A DNA stretch of 64,000 nt from Rhizophlyctis rosea (Eukaryota; Chytridiomycota; Chytridiomycetes; Rhizophlyctidales; Rhizophlyctidaceae). The stretch's first letter is position 1; every line of letters begins with the position of its first letter. Location: positions 1 through 64,000 of the forward strand of contig JADGJC010000150.1 in assembly GCA_027596075.1 (NCBI GenBank), given 5' to 3'. Below the pieces are notes generated by a model that made no database searches, had not been told where the DNA came from, and saw only the letters and a program-made list of their open reading frames with translations. The position numbers and the translations under genes are program-made. Below, piece by piece: positions 33,685 through 44,798 of this stretch.

Positions 33685-36061
33685 TGTGGGTGGATGTGTT
33701 GGATGTGGACGCTCCTCCTTCGAAAATGATGGAAGAGGGAGGACGGCGAAACAGGAATAAGATAGAATAGCTTCGGTGTTGGGGTTGCATACATATGGGA
33801 GATGATGTGTAATGCAGACAAAGGCAGATGCCTGTTCATATTTGTGTGTGTTCTTTTTCGCTTGTACTTTACTTTTCGCGCGAATTTATACCCACCTCGG
33901 AACCTTGCTCTTCAACAAAATCCAGTTTGAGTGAACCGGTTTTATACTCCTGGTCCGACTTTATGATTCCGTAGGGGATTTGAACATCTCCCGAAGGACA
34001 GGAGCCAGATAGAGTTTCATATTAACAAGAGCAGTTCCCAAACCGTCTCCCTAATCCCCCTTCTCCATCCCTCTCCCTCCTCCTCCGATCCACTCCATCA
34101 TCCTTTTCCGAATTCCAATCTCCTACACCCAACCCCCGAGTAGCAGACCCCCGCCAACAATCCCCCCCAATCCCCGCCCACCCGCCCATCCCACATTCCT
34201 TCACATCTCCACAACGCTTCACCGTGACGCCTATGCAGGAATCCCGTAGGATATCCGCCCACTGGTGAAGCGAAAAGCCCACATGCCTCAGCGCGAACTC
34301 AGGACCGCGTCCTTGAAATCTTGAGTTAAAAAACGGCTTGACCTACAAAAAGGGAGCGATAACAAGATAATGCAAAACGCAAAAAGCGAAGGAACAAAGG
34401 CAAACTAGTGTTCTCCCGGATCCGGCTCACTCCCAAATTGGGAAGGTTTCCTGGCTCGTCCACCCAGCGAAAACCCAACCATCCCAGTTGAGACTTTCCT
34501 GAATCGGATCTTCCGTTGTCACCAGTCGTAAAAACCGGGTCACGCACCGAATACACGAGATACCTATAGATGCCTTTGAACCCTTCAGACTTGCCTTGGA
34601 AATACCAGTCCCCTCTTCGACCCAATTCCCTCTGCTCCCCACGACCCCGTTTGCCCGATTTTACATCTATTCTACCAGTCTTGGTCTTGGATCGGTGGTT
34701 TGCGTGGAGAGGCTGGTGCGAGAATGTGTCGCATCCCCAACCGACGCGACGAATCCGATCCCCACAGAAGTACGACAGTTCTCGGTGGCGACGGAAAAGA
34801 AGGGCAAGGAGGGAAAATGCAAATTGAAGGAGCAATTCAAAAGAAAGGAGCGAGCGGACATACAAGTATGGATAGGGATGGAAGAGAGAAGGTGCGAGCG
34901 AAGGTTAAGGGGTAGAGAAAGAGACGTTAGTATTCTATGCAGTGAACGACGCCATGTACACGCAAAACAATCAACTCCGAGAGCAGCAATCCAACATCCG
35001 GTATCTTCGATCGTAAGAACGACACATCATTTGCTCATCTCGCGCTCCGGTCACAAAAAGGGCCGAGTTCCTAACAGTTCACAAGTAAACTGTCGTTTTC
35101 ACGTTTGTTGGACATTGCCGCAGGGACAGTGCGGTAAGGGGTTACCCAACGTATTGCCAGGCTTGAGGGGATCTTGGCGTTCAATAGAAGATAGGACAGT
35201 CCATTTGTCTTCATGCTCTCCCTCCCAACCCCCTCTGCCCCCCAATATCCTGTAATCAGAAGGCAAGCAGAGCAACGAAGGTACTTACGAACCTTACAAC
35301 AAAAAATGAGCAGAGACGAAAATTGTGATAATGATGTCTTATCGAGAGAGAATGCGCAGCTTGAGGAAGCCTCAGGCGGTATCGTTCTTGCCAGGGTGGG
35401 TAGTTCTGTAAGAAAATGGAGAGAAGAAAAGCGAAGACTGCTTGCTCTTGCGACTTTAGGTCAATCCCTCGTCAATCCTTACATAATGCTCACATGATGC
35501 GAATACGTCATTGCCAAGCCACATATCTAGCGTACGTAAGCCAGTTGCACTGCCACATCACTCTGTCCTGTCAATCATGTTGTCGATCACATGTGAGTGA
35601 TGTCATGCAAGGGTCAATCGTAACATCCTCCGAAGTGCCGCGGCCCCGGCCAAAAGATGCTTTCACACGTTGGCTTACCACCAATTTGGGTTTGTTGTCG
35701 GGGCCATGCAAGTTTTGGGCCTTGGCATTGCATCGCATCCTGCATGCATGATGATGTAGTGATGAAGGACCGGAAGGGCGGGAAGGGGGCATGGTCGGTT
35801 TTACTGCGCGTGACTCATGTATATGGCTGAGGCCACGCCTTTGCATTCAAGGATGGTTAGATGGTTGGTGGTCAATGATGATGATCACAGTCAAGTGAGG
35901 GCGACAAAGCGTGTATAAATATAACCCCACCGCAGTCCATCCCCCTCCCTCCGAAAACAATTACCAACTCACAGAACTCAAATTCTTATCCAACAAACGC
36001 ACCCAATAGCATACCTACCTTCAATATCCACAAGTTTTATCTCCCAAATATATTATCAAAA
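33685..36061. other. Long region without a convincing gene
   Basis: About 2.4 kb. A minus-strand frame at 34865-34326 (179 codons) and a plus-strand frame at 34596-35255 overlap, so at most one can be real; neither shows a known domain. The minus frame contains protein-like stretches (SQLGWLGFRWVDEPGN near 34480; FALRHVGFSLHQWADIL near 34270) that cannot be spliced into one frame with canonical sites. This could be an unknown multi-exon gene, a remnant or a non-coding transcript. Confidence 0.3.
35914..35921 (+). promoter_or_regulatory. TATA box of the 11-residue-repeat protein gene
   Basis: TATAAATA lies 148 bases before the start at 36062, with a CT-rich then CA-rich leader. The strong element suggests high or inducible expression. 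Confidence 0.5.
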
Positions 36062-37296
36062 ATGTCCGTCAACGCCGGTGACCATATTATCGAGAAGGCT
36101 GACGCTCAGGTATGTTACCGAAGAATGACATGTGTTAAGCGGGCAATGGCACTCACATTTTCAATATTCATCATATTTAGATCACTGCCGACCGCGAGTA
36201 CTCTGCCAACTTCCTTGCAAACCCTGCTGCCACCCCTATCGACCCTGGTGTCAAGGCGGGTGACCACATCATCGAGAAGTCAGACGCTCCTTCCTCCCTC
36301 TCTCCCACTGTCGAACCCACTCCTCTCCCCCCAGCAAGTGTGCAAACCACCATCAATGCCGGCGACCACATCATTGAAAAGTCTGACGAACCCCTCTCCA
36401 TCTCCCCGACGGTCCCGCCCACCTCCTATCCCGCAGACCCTCAACCCAAAGGCGAAGTTGAGAGGAACGCACATGCTGGCCGTGAAACGCAGCATTTTGA
36501 CAACAAAGCACAGCTTTACACTGAGCAGGCCCGTTCAACGGTCGCAGGAGTTGCGGCACAAGCACAGGCGGCGACTGCACCTTACATTGAGCAAGCTCGC
36601 TCTACTGCCGCACCATACGTTGAGCAAGCAAAGGCCGCTACCGCCCCAATCATTGAGTCTGCCCGTTCCACTGCCGCACCCTACGTAGAGCAAGCAAAGG
36701 CTGCTGCCGCACCTTACATCGAACAAGCCCGCTCCACCACTGCCCCCATCGTCGAGCAAGCTCGTTCCACTGCCGTCGGTGTCCAGCAATCCGCCGCCGC
36801 CACTGCCACCAGCGCACAACAGCAAGCGGCCACTCTCGCCTCGCAAGCTCAAACCGCTGCCGCTCAAACCCAACAACAAATCGCCCATGCTGCCACCCAA
36901 GCAAGGGAAGCTGCCGGCCCCTACCTCGAGAAAGCTGCTCCGTACGTCGAGGCTGCCAAAACCACTGCCGCACAAGCCGCCCATGTCGTCGCCGAGCAAG
37001 TCAACAAAGTCGCCGCCATCCCTGCCGTCCACAACAGCCTCGAATCCGCCCGTGGTCTCACCAACCAAGCTTACGACACCGTTTCCCACCACCCCATCGT
37101 TACTAAGACCATTGAGACCGTTGAACCATACGTGAAGTCTGCTGCTCACGTTGTTGAGCCCTATGTGAAGGCTGCGCAGGAGGCTTTGGGCGGACATGGT
37201 GCAACTGGGGTGTCATCACATGCAGCAGAGGGTCAGGTTGCGACCGCGGTCGAAACGAAGGAGCCAGCAACGGTCCCTACGACAACTTATGTTTAA
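36062..37296 (+). CDS. LEA/perilipin-like protein with 11-residue repeats
   Basis: 387 residues from exons 36062-36109 and 36181-37296. The N terminus has three copies of (N/K)AGDHIIEK(S/A)D, the last two followed by similar Ser/Pro stretches. The middle (about residues 150-225) is six near-perfect 11-residue units of the type APYVEQAKAAT / APYIEQARSTA. A Gln/Ala-rich helix and more AAPYVEAAK-like units follow, up to a short disordered tail. Ala-rich amphipathic 11-mers occur in group-3 LEA proteins, apolipoprotein-like helices, synucleins and perilipins, where they lie flat on membranes or lipid droplets or protect cells in drying. No signal peptide or transmembrane helix. Function is inferred from pattern only. 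Confidence 0.72.
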
Positions 37297-37933
37297 GTTA
37301 GTTGATTGTGGGGAATGTTATGGACGGGCTGGAGTATAGTAGAAGTGTCATCATTACAGATCTCTGCCAACATTGGTTGGACCTGATCTGCCTGTAAATA
37401 GATTTCAGATTGTTTTCACTTCATTGCGAATAAAGTTTGTTCATATGTACACCCGGTCGTCATGTGTTTTGTTGGAGTAATATCGGTAGTCTTTATCGGT
37501 TGGAGTTTATCGGCAGTCATGCTTTCTGCAGACTGATTGAAGTAATGCTTGATGCAACACAGCATCCATTATAAGGCTTTGGGGTTCAACTTTTTCATGT
37601 CGGCCGATCGCCCCGCCGTTCGGTGATCACCTTATCAGCTTTCCATTCGTTTCAGTGTACCTCATGTGTATGATATCTACCTATAACCACTCTTTGTCCC
37701 TGCTCTCCTGCCCAGTGAATAATGAGGTTGACTATGGACCCTGATTGTGGCGCTCATGCGTCATCGTGACCCACCATTTCGGAGCTGGCATTCAAGTTGC
37801 TTCGCACTTTCACTTGCCCTTCCAATTCCAACCCTTTCCTGCAAGGCACACCAACAGTTCATTTCCCGATAAAATATCCGAATTCACCCTTTATTACTTA
37901 GTGAAAGTGCAACTTTATCACAGTTCACCCAGT
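37297..37933. other. Intergenic region
   Basis: 3' end of the repeat protein and promoter of the PRP17 gene. Nothing else seen. Confidence 0.45.
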
Positions 37934-40031
37934 ATGGACATCCTGGCCAACTACAACTCGGAGGGAGAGGGTGCGTCGGAGTCGGACAGGGAGGAACTAC
38001 CGGTCGCAAAGAGGTCAAAAGTGAACGTGGCACCAGAAGTATCAACAGAGGTAAATAATCAGCCTGGTCAGAGGAAGGAAGTGCGGGGCTAGAGCAATAT
38101 CGTCATTCACTTCACGTGGGAAAGGGATTTATGATTTTGATGTGTCTCTCTTCAGGACTTTGCGACGGTTCGATACCTGCCGAGCGTAACGACAAAGGAG
38201 ATCACCCACAACATACCATATGAAGAATTGTCTCGCCCGGTTGCAGGTCCTGCAAATCCCTTCAGCGATCCTACGAAAGCGAACAGAAATATTCTGACCG
38301 GTGGGTATCTTGTCCTCGTATTTATCGGTAAAGGCTCCTGATGTCAATGCCAACTTGACAATGATCCAGGCTTCGTTGAAGAACACTCCATGTCAGACTT
38401 CGCCTTCAAAACAATGTCAAGAACGTACAATACCTTCGGCTACACCGTACATCCAGACAGCAACGGAGACATGTTCGTAGGAGACCAATCAAAAGTCCTA
38501 GCAAACGCGGGGAAAACACTAGCAGAAAAGGTCAAACGACCACAAACCAAAAAGCGCAAGACAGCGGGGGACGCGGCGGATTTGGACAACTTTGCGGGAC
38601 CATGGGCGGGCTACGAAGGCGAGAATGTTGGAGACACACTGGTGGGACCAACGGAGGAGGAGGTTGCGGAAGCGGAGGCATTGTCGACGAAGGAAAAGGA
38701 ACCGAAGAAGGGAGAGGCGATGGAGCCTGGGATGGAAAGAACGACGTTCCACGGGAAGAGCGAGTTGGATTACGCCGGGCGGACATATATGCATGTGCCG
38801 AACGATTTGGACGTGGATTTGCATGCAGAACCGGGATCGCAGGAGTGCTTCTTGCCGAAGCAGCTTATCCATACGTGGACGGGACATACCAAGGCGGTCA
38901 ACGCCATTCGGTTCTTCCCCAACAGTGCGCATCTACTGCTTAGTTGCAGTATGGATTCAAAGGTCAAGGTTTGTGTCAAGCATATCTGTGTGCCATCTGG
39001 CACATCCAGCGCATGCATCAATACTCACCACCGCTCACCACCGACACAGATCTGGGACGTATACCACGAACGCCGCTGCCTCCGAACCTACATGGGCCAC
39101 ACAAAGGGCGTCCGCGACATAACCTTCTCCAACGACGGCCGGCGCTTCCTCACCGCCTCCTACGACAAATACATAAAACTCTGGGACACGGAAACCGGCC
39201 AATGCATCTCCCGCTTCACCACAAAACGCATCCCCTACTGCGTCCGCTTCAATCCGGACGCCGACAAACAACACATCTTCTTAACGGGTTGCGCGGACAA
39301 GAAGATTTATCAATTTGACAGCAACACGGGGGAGATTACGCAGGAGTACGATCAGCATTTGGGACCCGTGAATACGATTACGTTTGTGGATGATAACCGG
39401 CGGTTTGTGACGACGAGTGATGATAAGACGCTCAGGGCGTGGGAGTTTGATATTCCGGTGGTGATTAAGTATGTTGCGGAGCCTAGTATGCATAGTATGC
39501 CGGCCGTGACGTTGAGTCCCAACCGTGAGTATTCTTGCTCCTTCCCACATTGAGATCATTTGATGTTCTTCGAAGACCAATACACTTACACACACACCAC
39601 AGGCAAATGGCTGGCCTGCCAATCCCTCGACAACCAAATCGTCATCTACAGCGCACGCGACCGGTTCCGTCTCAACCGGAAAAAACTCTTCAAGGGCCAC
39701 CTGGTAGCGGGGTACGCCTGCCAGCCGAACTTTTCTCCCGACGGGCGGTTCGTGATGAGTGGTGATAGTGAGGGACGGATGTGGTTCTGGGACTGGAAGA
39801 CGTGCAAGGTTTACAAGAAGTTTAAGGCGCATGATGGGGTTGTTGTTGGGTGTGAGTGGAATCCGCATGAGACGAGTAAGGTTGCGACGTGTAGTTGGGA
39901 TGGGACAATTAAGTGAGTGGTGGTCTTTTGTGAGGGTGCGGGGGGTGTTGCTGGTTTGGGGTTTTTCTGTGATCTCTGGGAGTCCATTTCTTTTATTGAT
40001 TTGTCGTTCTTCTTTTAGGTATTGGGATTAA
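37934..40031 (+). CDS. Pre-mRNA-processing factor 17 (CDC40/PRP17)
   Basis: WD40 splicing factor needed for the second catalytic step of pre-mRNA splicing; nuclear. Six exons (37934-38050, 38156-38300, 38370-38968, 39050-39524, 39603-39912, 40019-40031) give 552 residues. The N-terminal region has family segments ([29 protein letters not shown]). The C-terminal seven-bladed propeller starts at [19 protein letters not shown], with repeats such as [19 protein letters not shown] and [17 protein letters not shown]. The last exon encodes only KYWD and the stop, which matches the usual end of the protein. Lengths and phases all fit. Confidence 0.95.
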
Positions 40032-40523
40032 AGGCAGAAAGCCCCGCGGCTGTCGTCTAGGCCCTCAGGATACATCACACACTTGCAAAATCCCAAAACG
40101 ATTGTACAATCTGCAAAAGATGTTGATAATAAAGCCACACTGTACATATCACTCCTGAGCTAGCATTTTGAGTACAGAATTTTTATATTGAAGAGAAAGC
40201 AAAGCCCCACGATCCCATATTCGACATTGATACCAAATGCTTTCATTGATACCAAACCCTACGCTCTGCAAGTATCAAGCAAAGAAAAAACAGAAAGAAA
40301 AAGGCACGTAAACCTAAGCAAACACCTATATAATCCCCAGACAAAAAATCTCGCCGACTACCTTCCACCCCCTGCCAGACTCCGAGATGAAAAATACAAA
40401 TTCCTGACTACAAGCCGAAAACCCAACCCAACTAAGAAACGAAAAACTACCAGAGTAACATATACACCTACTGCTACACGAAGCTACCGAAGCAACAGCG
40501 TGTTCCCCTCCACCAAAACCCCC
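40032..40523. other. Intergenic region between convergent PRP17 and Argonaute genes
   Basis: A-rich 3' flanks of both genes; no gene seen. Confidence 0.45.
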
Positions 40524-43500
40524 TCACATATAATACATCTTCGTCGAATTCACAAACATCGACGCGAGCGGTTGAAGCCTCACTTCCAACTCCGCAGCCT
40601 TACTCGAACTCAAACTCGACTCGTCCGAGCTCCAATCCCCGTCTAGGAACATCCTGCCGTCTATTATATGAAACAAGAATTTGGAGTTATAGATTCCATC
40701 CTTATCAAACACCAACCACCCGCGCACAAAAACTTACAATAAGCAGCAACATGAGCCCTATAAGCCGGTGCGACCATACTGATACTCCTCGTCGCGCGTT
40801 CCGCCAAGAAGCAGAGGTTGAAACAAAGTTGTTGGAGATCGTCAGAAGGCATTTTGATGTCGTCGTACAAAACGTGGTAGAGCGTCGGTCGAGACGTGCC
40901 CTGAATCCCCGCATGGGACTGAAGGATAAAGTTATATTCCGTCGGATGAACTACCGTAGTGTCGATCTATGTGGTGATGGGAAAATAAGGTAGAGTTAGG
41001 TCGTAGATCGAAAAAAAAAATTCGAGAAAGAGGAGGAAACAGCCCCCAACACACTCGGGCACCAAATGCGGACCCCCCAAACCCAAACCAAAAAATTTAA
41101 CCCACCGTAGTCCCCGGCAAACAATTCCCACTCCTATCCACATTCCCATCCACCGGAAACAATCTCAAATGATGTCTCTTCTGAACAACCAAAAACGCCA
41201 ACTTCGCTTTACACCCAACACTCTTCATCCCCTCCAAAACACCCTTAACCTCTTCCTCCCGCACAGCCTTAAACTGCCCACTGCTAACTCCATCCCTGAA
41301 GAAAATGATCTGGTCAGGGAAGTTGTTGGAGTTATTTTGGGCAAAGGTTTTCAACGCTTCGATGACGATATTCTTGATGTCTGATATGATTTCGACGCGG
41401 GAGGGTTGGGCACGGAGGTAGGTGGCGTATTTCGTTGCGTTACGATCGATGGAAGACACGACGGCTGCTACAGAAGGTGCGGATGAGCCGGCGTGGGAGT
41501 GCGTCACGTCGGCACCGAAGAGGAGGGTTCGAACATCCTTGACCATCGGCAACCGATCAACATGGTTCGTCGCTCCCCCTAACTTGATGTTGATTTTCAA
41601 CGCTACGTTCCCCGCATACTGATCTTTCACGCCGTATTTAAGGTGCTTGAATTGCATGCATTGCGTGAGGACGGCTCTATGAACGAGCGTGAAGACCTTG
41701 ACTTGTTCATAAAGCCCCTTCTGCCCATCCAAAACCGTGATGATGACCTGCGGCGGCCGCTGCGTCTTCTTATACGCCTCACTCCCCGCCTGCTGAATAG
41801 CCCATTCCATCCGTCCCGGAACCGCCGGGTTAGCAATAACATACGGCGCACCCCCCGTCTGGATATCCATTCCAACAGCCTTCCACTTCTCCACCAGCTC
41901 ATCCCGAATCTGCCGCGCCTGCTCGTCCTCCAACCGCGTAAAGAACACAAAGGCGTACGAAACGAGTGGGACGGGATCGATGATTTTACCGCGGTTCATG
42001 TTCCAGACGCCGTCTTGGCCGGAGATGTAGGATGTGCCTGAACCGGGACGGGATGGACCGGTGTTGTATCCGCCCCGTCCACCACCCCTCCCACCCCTCC
42101 CACCCCTCCCTCCACCAAACCCACCCTTCTCGCCCAGCAGTACATTCGGCGCCGGCAGCACCCGCGCATCGACCGTCATCATCTCCGGCGTAACATCAAG
42201 TCCGAAAGCCTTCATGTAATCGTTGTTCACGTACTCCAACACACCAGGTTTCTGTAACGCGTCGTTGATGACGCCCTTCCGCTTCGCGGGCTGCATGACG
42301 GTGGCTTTGATCATGTCGGAGCGTTGTTCGGTTGAGAGGCGTTTTGTGAAGCGTTGGGCGGGTTGCATTTTCAGGACTTCGAGGGGGAAGACGGTTTTGC
42401 CGTTTGGCTGGGGTGGGGTGAAACAGAGGTTAGTCAGGAGATGCATGGATGGTGAATGAATTCTCGCGGATGGCCACATAGCAGACACAAACCGAACCCA
42501 ACCCACATCCCAATATCCCCAACTGTGCAACCACCAACCGTCCAACCACCACCCGCCCCACCAACCTGTCGACTGCCAATCTATCAACCTACCAACCTAC
42601 CAACCAGCCAACCAACCCCCCCACACCCCATTTCCCCCCACCCGCAGCAAACACTCAACCCGCACCAAACACACAAAAAATACTCACAGCAGCAACAACC
42701 GGCAAAAACGGAAACTTCAACTTATACCCATATGTAACCTCAAAATACTTCGCAACCGTCCACTCATCCCCCACCTGATCCCGAAACTTAAACTCCTCCG
42801 CATTCTTCTCCAAAATCTTCTTAATCCTAAACCTCCTCTTCCCAACCTCCCCCCGATGCGTCGTAACAACCTTCGCGTCCTTCAATTCATGTTCCAACCG
42901 TCTTAAAAACTGGGGTACACGCGTGATAGCTGCGGGGTCTTGGACGTTGAGGATTTCCATGGCTAGATCGAGGAGGTTGCTTTCGCCACGACGGAAGACG
43001 GTGGCGGCGATGTCGACATTGACGCCTAAGTGGCCGGCTTGCATGACGCGTACGGACTGGTGGTACCCGCGCCAGATTTCGGCGGCACCGGAGATTTTGA
43101 CGCGGTCAATGGAGGAGTAGAAGTTTGGTCCGACGGGGATGAAGGAGAGGCCGGGGACGTGGCGGAGGACGGTGGAGAGGGCTGCGACGGCGTGCATGGC
43201 ATGCTCGGTTTCAGGGCCTTTGCCGGCCATGAAGAGGAGGAGTTCGTGGAAGTCGATTGTGGCGGTCTTTTTGATGCGGATTTTGAAGGTTTCCATTCGG
43301 GGTGGGGGTGCGGGGGTGGTGGTGGCAGGTGGTTGTGCAGTGGGTTGAGGTGCGCCGCGACCGGCAGAGTAGCCTCGGTCACGACCTCCCCTACCGCCAT
43401 CAAAACCGCCTCTCCCTCCCCTCCCGCCGTCAAACCCTCCCCTCCCTCCGCCCCTCCCGCCCCTCCCGCCATCGTACCCTCCCCTCCCGCCCCTCCCGCC

Positions 43501-43965
43501 ATCGTACCCTCCCCTACCGCCCCTGCCACCATCAAACCCTCCCCTCCCACCTCTTCCTCCACGACCGCCTCTCCCGCCACCCCTACCTCCAGATGAACCA
43601 TATGTGTCAAAATCAACCTCTTCGGCCTCGGTGATGTCGACAATGACTTCGTCCCTGGGCAAATCGACAGAGACTTCGCGGTCTTCCAAATTAAACGTGG
43701 TAAAAGCATTCCTCCGGCCATCATAAACAATGAAAGCCTTGGTGTGCTCGCCTCGCAAGAGTGGTTCCGTCGCGGCCCAGACATGACGTGCTCGCGGACC
43801 GCCTGGGTCGGGTTCCATGACTACATCATACTGGTATGCGCGTTGTTCCGCGAATTTACGAATGGGGAATATATTGATTTGGACTTGAATTGGTCGTCCT
43901 ACTGTGCCAGTAGCGGGACGAAGGGGCAGGTCTGTCACTTTGACACGGGGTTGCGCGGTGGCCAT
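40524..43965 (-). CDS. Argonaute with two RGG-rich inserts
   Basis: Small-RNA-guided silencing effector. Exons on minus (43965-42688, 42407-41106, 40966-40738, 40660-40524) give 981 residues. Domain order: N domain, with an RGG-rich insert of about 85 residues inside it; L1 with VPGLSFIPVGPNFYS and HQSVRVMQAGHLGVNVD; PAZ near residues 330-430; L2 with a second RGG insert (GGFGGGRGGRGGRGGGRGG) before DGVWNMNRGK; MID; PIWI. The slicer residues appear intact: Asp in LLFGADVTHSHAG, Glu in SRVEIISD, Asp in IIFFRDGVSSGQF, His in SRPTLYHVLYD. It should therefore be cleavage-competent. The 280-nt first intron is long for this window. Divergent from the FOCAD-like gene. Confidence 0.93.
42510..42630. 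repeat. CCAAC-rich tandem repeat in Argonaute intron 1
   Basis: Degenerate tandem copies of CCAACC and CCAACCTA fill the middle of the 280-nt intron at 42408-42687. A similar CCTACCCAACC-type repeat lies just beyond the SMC1 stop at about 54420-54490, so this may be a common simple repeat of the genome. Confidence 0.6.
43385..43610 (-). repeat. Coding minisatellite for the Argonaute RGG insert
   Basis: Roughly 30-nt units encode (F/Y)DGGRGGRGG; about five to six units are visible, with uneven G/C-rich spacers. The near-identical DNA suggests copy number changes easily by slippage. Confidence 0.75.
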
Positions 43966-44798
43966 TTTTGACAGGACAGCAGGGTTCTGATAAGGGTGCG
44001 TGAGAAAATGTGGGTATTGAGGTGTGGAGCTTATGGGGGTGGTGTGAATAAAGTAGATGCACCTAAATGTCTATATGTGGGATGCGAGTCGGGTGAGGTG
44101 GAAACAGCGAGAAGCTATTTATAGGTGTACTATATAGTATACTCTACCCTACGACAGAGGATATGGTGGGTAGAGCGGGTGCTGGCGGGAGGTATGCGGA
44201 AAGTGAGAGGGGAAGGGTGCAAGGGCCTTCCTTCACATGGACAGGCAGCACAGGTCAGCGCCCTTTTAATCCAGCAGGGACTAGGTAGTAAGTGCTTGGC
44301 TACCGGGGTATTGCCACCCTGTCCAAGAGAGAGAAGTGCCACCCCAACTGGACTGTCACTGTCCGTCATAGGACAGGCAACCGACAATCAACAGACACGG
44401 CGGGACTCGGACTCACTCGAGAGAGGCCGCAGTCAAGTTGCAGGATCATGTTAGACAAGCCGGTTCTTGATCCACATTTGCGTAATCAAGCCAGAAATTG
44501 GTGCACTCCAGTGATCATGATCATCATCATGTCAACCTTGTCCAATCGACCCGCTATGCAGCAGTGGCAGGCTGCCAGCAGCACTATGGACCCGTGGTCA
44601 ACCATCACCCTATTACAGTAACGTCCCTCCCCAACCATCCGCTGTCCAAGCAGTCGTGGGAAAGGGTGGAGAACATACTCCCCCCACTTATTGACATATA
44701 GGTTAGGTGAAAAGTGCCTGCAAATAGCCACTGTTTATTTGTTTCGGCAAAGCCCTATCATACGTATCTGGTGTATCTGCTACACGGTGTAGATCGCG
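43966..44798. promoter_or_regulatory. Divergent promoter, Argonaute and FOCAD/RST1-like genes
   Basis: 833 bases between the two start codons, holding the promoters of both. An AT-rich core at 44113-44141 contains the 12-bp palindrome TACTATATAGTA (44128-44139), which could act as a TATA element in either direction; it lies about 165 bases from the Argonaute start. No gene is evident inside. Confidence 0.5.

Noticed and set aside
43026..43784. 252-codon alternative frame within the Argonaute gene
   Set aside because: A Gly/Pro-rich shadow frame created by the RGG minisatellite; the real frame carries the conserved Argonaute motifs.
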